Shown here one piece after another: positions 5,474 through 7,805 of a stretch of DNA of 7,805 nucleotides. The DNA is taken from the NCBI GenBank assembly GCA_002371985.1, contig DFHZ01000115.1, positions 1 through 7,805 of the forward strand. Reading direction: 5' to 3'. The translations under genes and the position numbers were made by a program. The notes beneath the pieces were generated by a model. It saw only the letters and a program-made list of their open reading frames with translations. It was not told where the DNA came from and ran no database searches. Positions within the stretch are counted from its first letter, which is position 1, and the number at the start of each line of letters is the position of its first letter. This stretch comes from Ruminococcaceae bacterium UBA3710 (GTDB taxonomy: Bacteria; Bacillota; Clostridia; Oscillospirales; Acutalibacteraceae).

Positions 5474-5833
5474 ATGTTGCAGATTTTACCGTATGTAGGT
5501 CTTGGAGTAATTGCAGTTGTTATTCTGGTTGTAGTCATTTTTACAGCAAAACTAAACAACGAAATTAAGCAAAACGGCATTGAAGCCGATGCAGTAGTAA
5601 CTGCTGTCAAAGAGCACGAAAGCACCGATGAAGACGGTTTTGTATCGGTGAGTTATACATTTTATGTTACATACCGAACTATGGAAGGCAAAACAGTCGA
5701 GGCGAAACTCGCAAGCGGAAAAAGCATTGATAACCGCATTGTAAAGGCTTGGGACAGCGATCTTCGCCAAGGAAGCAAAGTTCGCATTAAGTATTTACCC
5801 GAAAAGCCGAATTATGTTATCCGTATTGGGTAA
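5474..5833 (+). CDS. Small membrane-anchored DUF3592-like protein
   Basis: A 119-residue protein with one N-terminal transmembrane helix (about residues 5-24, ILPYVGLGVIAVVILVVVIF) and a soluble beta-rich domain. The pattern IEADAVVTAVKEHES (36-50), then SYTFYVTYRTMEGKTVEAKL and a closing GSKVRIKYLPEKPNYVI (100-116) resembles DUF3592-type domains, whose last strand usually reads G-x-V-x-V-x-Y-x-P-x-x-P. No enzymatic function is known for this type and I cannot assign one. The N terminus could also act as an uncleaved signal anchor with the domain outside the cell. GGAG (5461-5464) lies 9 nt before the ATG. It is the last gene of the probable three-gene unit. No clear terminator follows: the AT-only dyad near 5836-5849 is too weak. 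Confidence 0.75.
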   Translation: MLQILPYVGLGVIAVVILVVVIFTAKLNNEIKQNGIEADAVVTAVKEHESTDEDGFVSVSYTFYVTYRTMEGKTVEAKLASGKSIDNRIVKAWDSDLRQGSKVRIKYLPEKPNYVIRIG

Positions 5834-5893
5834 TAAAAATTGAAAATTTTGGAATATTCACAATCTATTAACAAACACTAATGAAAATTTGAG

Positions 5894-5899
5894 TATAAT
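5894..5899 (+). promoter_or_regulatory. Probable -10 of the fucO-like gene promoter
   Basis: This is a perfect TATAAT without a TGn extension. It would start transcription at about 5903-5907, inside or at the edge of the Rex-like operator. No good -35 is spaced 16-18 nt away: TTAACA (5868-5873) leaves 20 nt. A second candidate, TTGAGT (5889-5894) with TAAAAT (5910-5915), has a 15-nt spacer. The promoter may be weak or need activation. Confidence 0.5.
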
Positions 5900-5905
5900 A
5901 TCATT

Positions 5906-5923
5906 GTGTTAAAATATTAACAA
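5906..5923. promoter_or_regulatory. Rex-type redox operator
   Basis: The 18-mer at 5906-5923, GTGTTAA-AATA-TTAACAA, matches the Rex consensus TTGTTAANNNNTTAACAA at 13 of 14 defined positions; only the first base differs. Rex is the NADH/NAD-sensing repressor of fermentation genes in Bacillota. The site covers the expected transcription start of an NAD-type alcohol dehydrogenase gene, the usual place for repression. A poorer copy (11 of 14) is at 5857-5874. Confidence 0.75.
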
Positions 5924-5946
5924 TATTTTTAAAAGGATGTGTCATT

Positions 5947-7092
5947 ATGAACAAATTTATGCTCAACGAAACTTCTTACCATGGTTCAGGTGCTATTTCT
6001 GCAGTGCCTGAGGAAATGAAAAACAGAGGATTTAAAAAGGCATTTGTTGCAAGCGACCCTGACCTTGTTAAATTCGGTGTTACCAAAAAGGTTACCGACC
6101 TTTTGGAACAAGCAAATCTTGATTATGCTCTTTATTCGGATATTAAACCAAATCCGACTATTGAAAATGTTCAAAACGGTGTTAAGGCATTCAAAGAATG
6201 CGGTGCCGACTGCATTATTGCTATCGGCGGTGGCTCTTCAATGGATACATCAAAGGCAATCGGTATTATTATTACAAACCCCGAATTTGCCGATGTTCGT
6301 TCATTAGAGGGTGTTGCTCCTACAAAAAATCCGTGCGTTCCGATTATCGCAGTTCCTACTACTGCAGGTACAGCCGCTGAGGTTACAATCAACTATGTTA
6401 TAACGGATGTTGAGAAGAAGCGTAAATTTGTTTGCGTTGATGCTCATGATATTCCGGTAGTTGCCGTTGTTGACCCGGATATGATGGCGAGTATGCCAAA
6501 AGGTCTTACCGCTTCAACAGGTATGGACGCTTTGACTCATGCCATTGAAGGTTATATTACAAAGGGTGCTTGGGAACTTTCTGATATGTTCCATTTAAAG
6601 GCTATTGAGATTATTTCCCGTTCGCTTCGTGATGCCGTAGAGAATAAGCAAGAGGGCAGAGACGGTATGGCTCTCGGTCAGTATGTAGCCGGAATGGGCT
6701 TTTCAAATGTAGGACTCGGTGTTGACCACTCTATGGCACACACACTTTCCGCTTATTACGATATGCCACACGGCAAAGCATGTGCAACACTTCTTCCGAC
6801 GGTTATGGAATTTAATGCTCCTTGCACAGGTGAAAAGTATAGAGAAATCGCTCGTGTAATGGGTGTCGCAAATGTTGACTCTATGTCTAAAGACGAATAC
6901 CGTAAAGCCGCTGTTGATGCAGTTAAGAAACTTGCAGAAGATGTCGGCATAACACTTTCTCTTAAAGGTGTTGTTAAAGAGAGCGACCTTGACCAGTTGG
7001 CTCTTGATGCTTATAACGATGCTTGTCGTCCGGGCAACCCGAGAGATGTAAGTGTTGAAGAAATTAAGGAACTCTATAAAAGCCTTATGTAA
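5947..7092 (+). CDS. fucO: Lactaldehyde reductase / 1,2-propanediol dehydrogenase, iron-dependent (FucO type)
   Basis: A full-length 381-residue group III alcohol dehydrogenase, collinear with E. coli FucO, which reduces L-lactaldehyde to 1,2-propanediol with NADH and uses Fe(II). Whole blocks match FucO: NPEFADVRSLEG, VPTTAGTAAEVTINYVITD, DALTHAIEGYIT, ALGQYVAGMGFSNVGLG, GEKYREIARVMGV. Nucleotide binding is seen at IGGGSSMDTSKA (93-104). D37 in ASDPDL corresponds to FucO D39, which excludes NADP. Metal ligands are D194, H198, H261 and H275, each two lower than in FucO (196/200/263/277). The ribosome site AGGA (5934-5937) is 9 nt before the ATG. A Rex-type operator overlies the start of transcription, and a strong terminator follows, so it is monocistronic. 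There are no fucose, rhamnose or propanediol genes in the window, so the physiological substrate may be another small aldehyde, for example glycolaldehyde or propionaldehyde. Confidence 0.94.
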   Translation: MNKFMLNETSYHGSGAISAVPEEMKNRGFKKAFVASDPDLVKFGVTKKVTDLLEQANLDYALYSDIKPNPTIENVQNGVKAFKECGADCIIAIGGGSSMDTSKAIGIIITNPEFADVRSLEGVAPTKNPCVPIIAVPTTAGTAAEVTINYVITDVEKKRKFVCVDAHDIPVVAVVDPDMMASMPKGLTASTGMDALTHAIEGYITKGAWELSDMFHLKAIEIISRSLRDAVENKQEGRDGMALGQYVAGMGFSNVGLGVDHSMAHTLSAYYDMPHGKACATLLPTVMEFNAPCTGEKYREIARVMGVANVDSMSKDEYRKAAVDAVKKLAEDVGITLSLKGVVKESDLDQLALDAYNDACRPGNPRDVSVEEIKELYKSLM

Positions 7093-7114
7093 TTTTAATT
7101 AAATTCAAGTATAA

Positions 7115-7150
7115 CAAAACTCCGCATAGTTATATGCGGAGTTTTGTCTT
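7115..7150 (+). terminator. Strong intrinsic terminator of the fucO-like gene, probably bidirectional
   Basis: CAAAACTCCGCATA (7115-7128) pairs perfectly with TATGCGGAGTTTTG (7133-7146), a 14-bp stem with a GTTA loop. The T-rich 3' arm and TCTT follow on the + strand, and the A-rich 5' arm gives a U tract on the - strand. Confidence 0.9.
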
Positions 7151-7156
7151 TGCCTT

Positions 7157-7183
7157 TTATTTTCTTAAAGTTTATGCTATAAT
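7157..7183 (+). promoter_or_regulatory. Extended -10 promoter for the patatin-like gene
   Basis: TATAAT at 7178-7183 is preceded by TGC (7175-7177). TTATTTT (7157-7163) sits at exactly the same distance from the -10 as in the promoters ending at 1925 and 2868. The -35 position is weak (TTTTAT, 7155-7160). Confidence 0.7.
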
Positions 7184-7213
7184 TGGTAAATAAAATATAT
7201 TAGGGTGTTGTTT

Positions 7214-7805
7214 ATGAAAAAGGGTCTTATTCTTGAAGGCGGTGCTATGAGAGGAATTTTCAGTGCCGGTGTTATGGATGTTATGATGGAAAACGGCATT
7301 GAATTTGACGGTATAGTAGGTGTTTCGGCAGGTGCCGCCTTTGGAGTGAACTATAAGTCAAAGCAAATAGGCAGGACAATCAGATATAATATGAAGTATT
7401 GTGCAGATAAAAGATACTGCGGTATAGGTTCGCTTATAAAAACAGGTAACCTTTTCAGCACCGATTTTTGCTATGGCGAGGTACCTCTCAAATTAGATGC
7501 TTTTGATTTTGAAACATATCAAAAAAATCCTACTGAGTTTTATGTGGTCTGTACAGATATTGAAACAGGAAAACCCGTATACCATAAATATACAGGTTCC
7601 GAGGAGAGCGGTCTTGATTGGATAAGAGCATCTGCTTCGCTTCCGCTTGTGTCTGAAATTGTGAAAATCGACGGTCAAAAACTCCTTGACGGCGGTATAG
7701 CAGATTCAATTCCGGTCGCCTTTTTTGAGAGTATCGGGTATAGCAAAAATGTAGCCATTCTGACAAGACCTGAAGGCTATCTTAAAAAGAGCAATAATGT
7801 ACTGC
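7214..7805 (+). CDS. Patatin-like phospholipase / acylhydrolase (RssA/YjjU type), 3' end cut by the window
   Basis: The first 197 codons of a patatin-family serine hydrolase are present and open to the window end; homologues run to about 280-300 residues. The oxyanion-hole motif is EGGAMRG (8-14), the nucleophile elbow is GVSAG with Ser38 (36-40), and the second dyad residue is Asp159 in LLDGGIADSIP (157-167). The segment DWIRASASLPLVSE (135-148) before it is typical of the small bacterial patatins. Such proteins hydrolyse acyl esters of lipids; the real substrate of this subgroup is usually unknown. There is no signal peptide, so a cytoplasmic or membrane-surface location is likely. The start at 7214 has a modest ribosome site (AGGGTG, 7202-7207). 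A promoter lies at 7157-7183. Antisense ORFs at 7493-7678 and 7530-7766 are shadows of this gene. Confidence 0.92.
   Translation, partial: MKKGLILEGGAMRGIFSAGVMDVMMENGIEFDGIVGVSAGAAFGVNYKSKQIGRTIRYNMKYCADKRYCGIGSLIKTGNLFSTDFCYGEVPLKLDAFDFETYQKNPTEFYVVCTDIETGKPVYHKYTGSEESGLDWIRASASLPLVSEIVKIDGQKLLDGGIADSIPVAFFESIGYSKNVAILTRPEGYLKKSNNVL

Noticed and set aside
5836..5849. AAAATT/AATTTT dyad after the DUF3592-like gene as a terminator
   Set aside because: A/T-only pairs with no GC and no proper U tract; not credible as an intrinsic terminator.
6044..6307. 87-aa + strand ORF inside the fucO-like gene
   Set aside because: Out-of-frame shadow; the collinear match to FucO explains the region.
1..7805. 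Search by eye for CRISPR arrays, tRNA/rRNA genes, tandem repeats and phage or transposase genes
   Set aside because: None seen; the only repeat-like structure is the element at 750-1028.

Overview
The window looks like a stretch of chromosome from a low-GC, Gram-positive anaerobe, most likely a Clostridia-type Bacillota (a gut lineage is plausible but not shown). The reasons are AT-rich intergenic DNA, strong AGGAG-like ribosome binding sites, a TTG start, intrinsic terminators with U tracts, and gene families common in fermentative Clostridia (iron-dependent alcohol dehydrogenases, Nim-type flavoprotein, ACT-domain protein, Rex-type operator). All ten coding regions are on the + strand. No rRNA, tRNA, CRISPR array, phage gene or transposase gene was seen.

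Layout. 38-749: promoter and a LacA/Maa-type sugar O-acetyltransferase. 750-1028: a 279-bp element with 23-bp terminal inverted repeats (22/23 paired) and six internal hairpins, starting at the base after the acetyltransferase stop codon and coding for nothing convincing. 1090-1862: terminator, promoter and a six-helix membrane protein of unknown function. 1870-2814: terminator/promoter, then a NimA-like pyridoxamine-phosphate-oxidase-fold protein closely followed by an ACT-domain protein. 2860-3584: promoter, leader hairpin and a divergent orotate-phosphoribosyltransferase-like protein whose PRPP motif lacks its acidic pair. 3680-5833: a probable three-gene transcription unit: a YqhD/butanol-dehydrogenase-type alcohol dehydrogenase, a TMEM175-like channel and a DUF3592-like small membrane protein. 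5894-7092: a FucO-type (lactaldehyde/propanediol) dehydrogenase under a near-consensus Rex operator. 7115-7805: strong terminator, promoter and a patatin-like phospholipase cut by the window end.

How it fits together. Most genes look like short independent transcription units, each ended by a compact hairpin whose U tract runs straight into the next promoter. Four promoters share an almost superimposable block of about 27 nt with an extended -10 (TATGYTATAAT). The metabolic theme is reductive disposal of aldehydes: two iron-dependent alcohol dehydrogenases of different subfamilies lie 1.1 kb apart, one with an NAD-type Asp and one with a Gly in the same place as in NADPH-using YqhD. Only the NAD-type gene has the NADH/NAD-sensing Rex site. 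I do not see a clear multi-gene defence or novel enzymatic system here. The items most worth following up are the structured inverted-repeat element, the PRPP-motif-less phosphoribosyltransferase homologue and the Rex operator.
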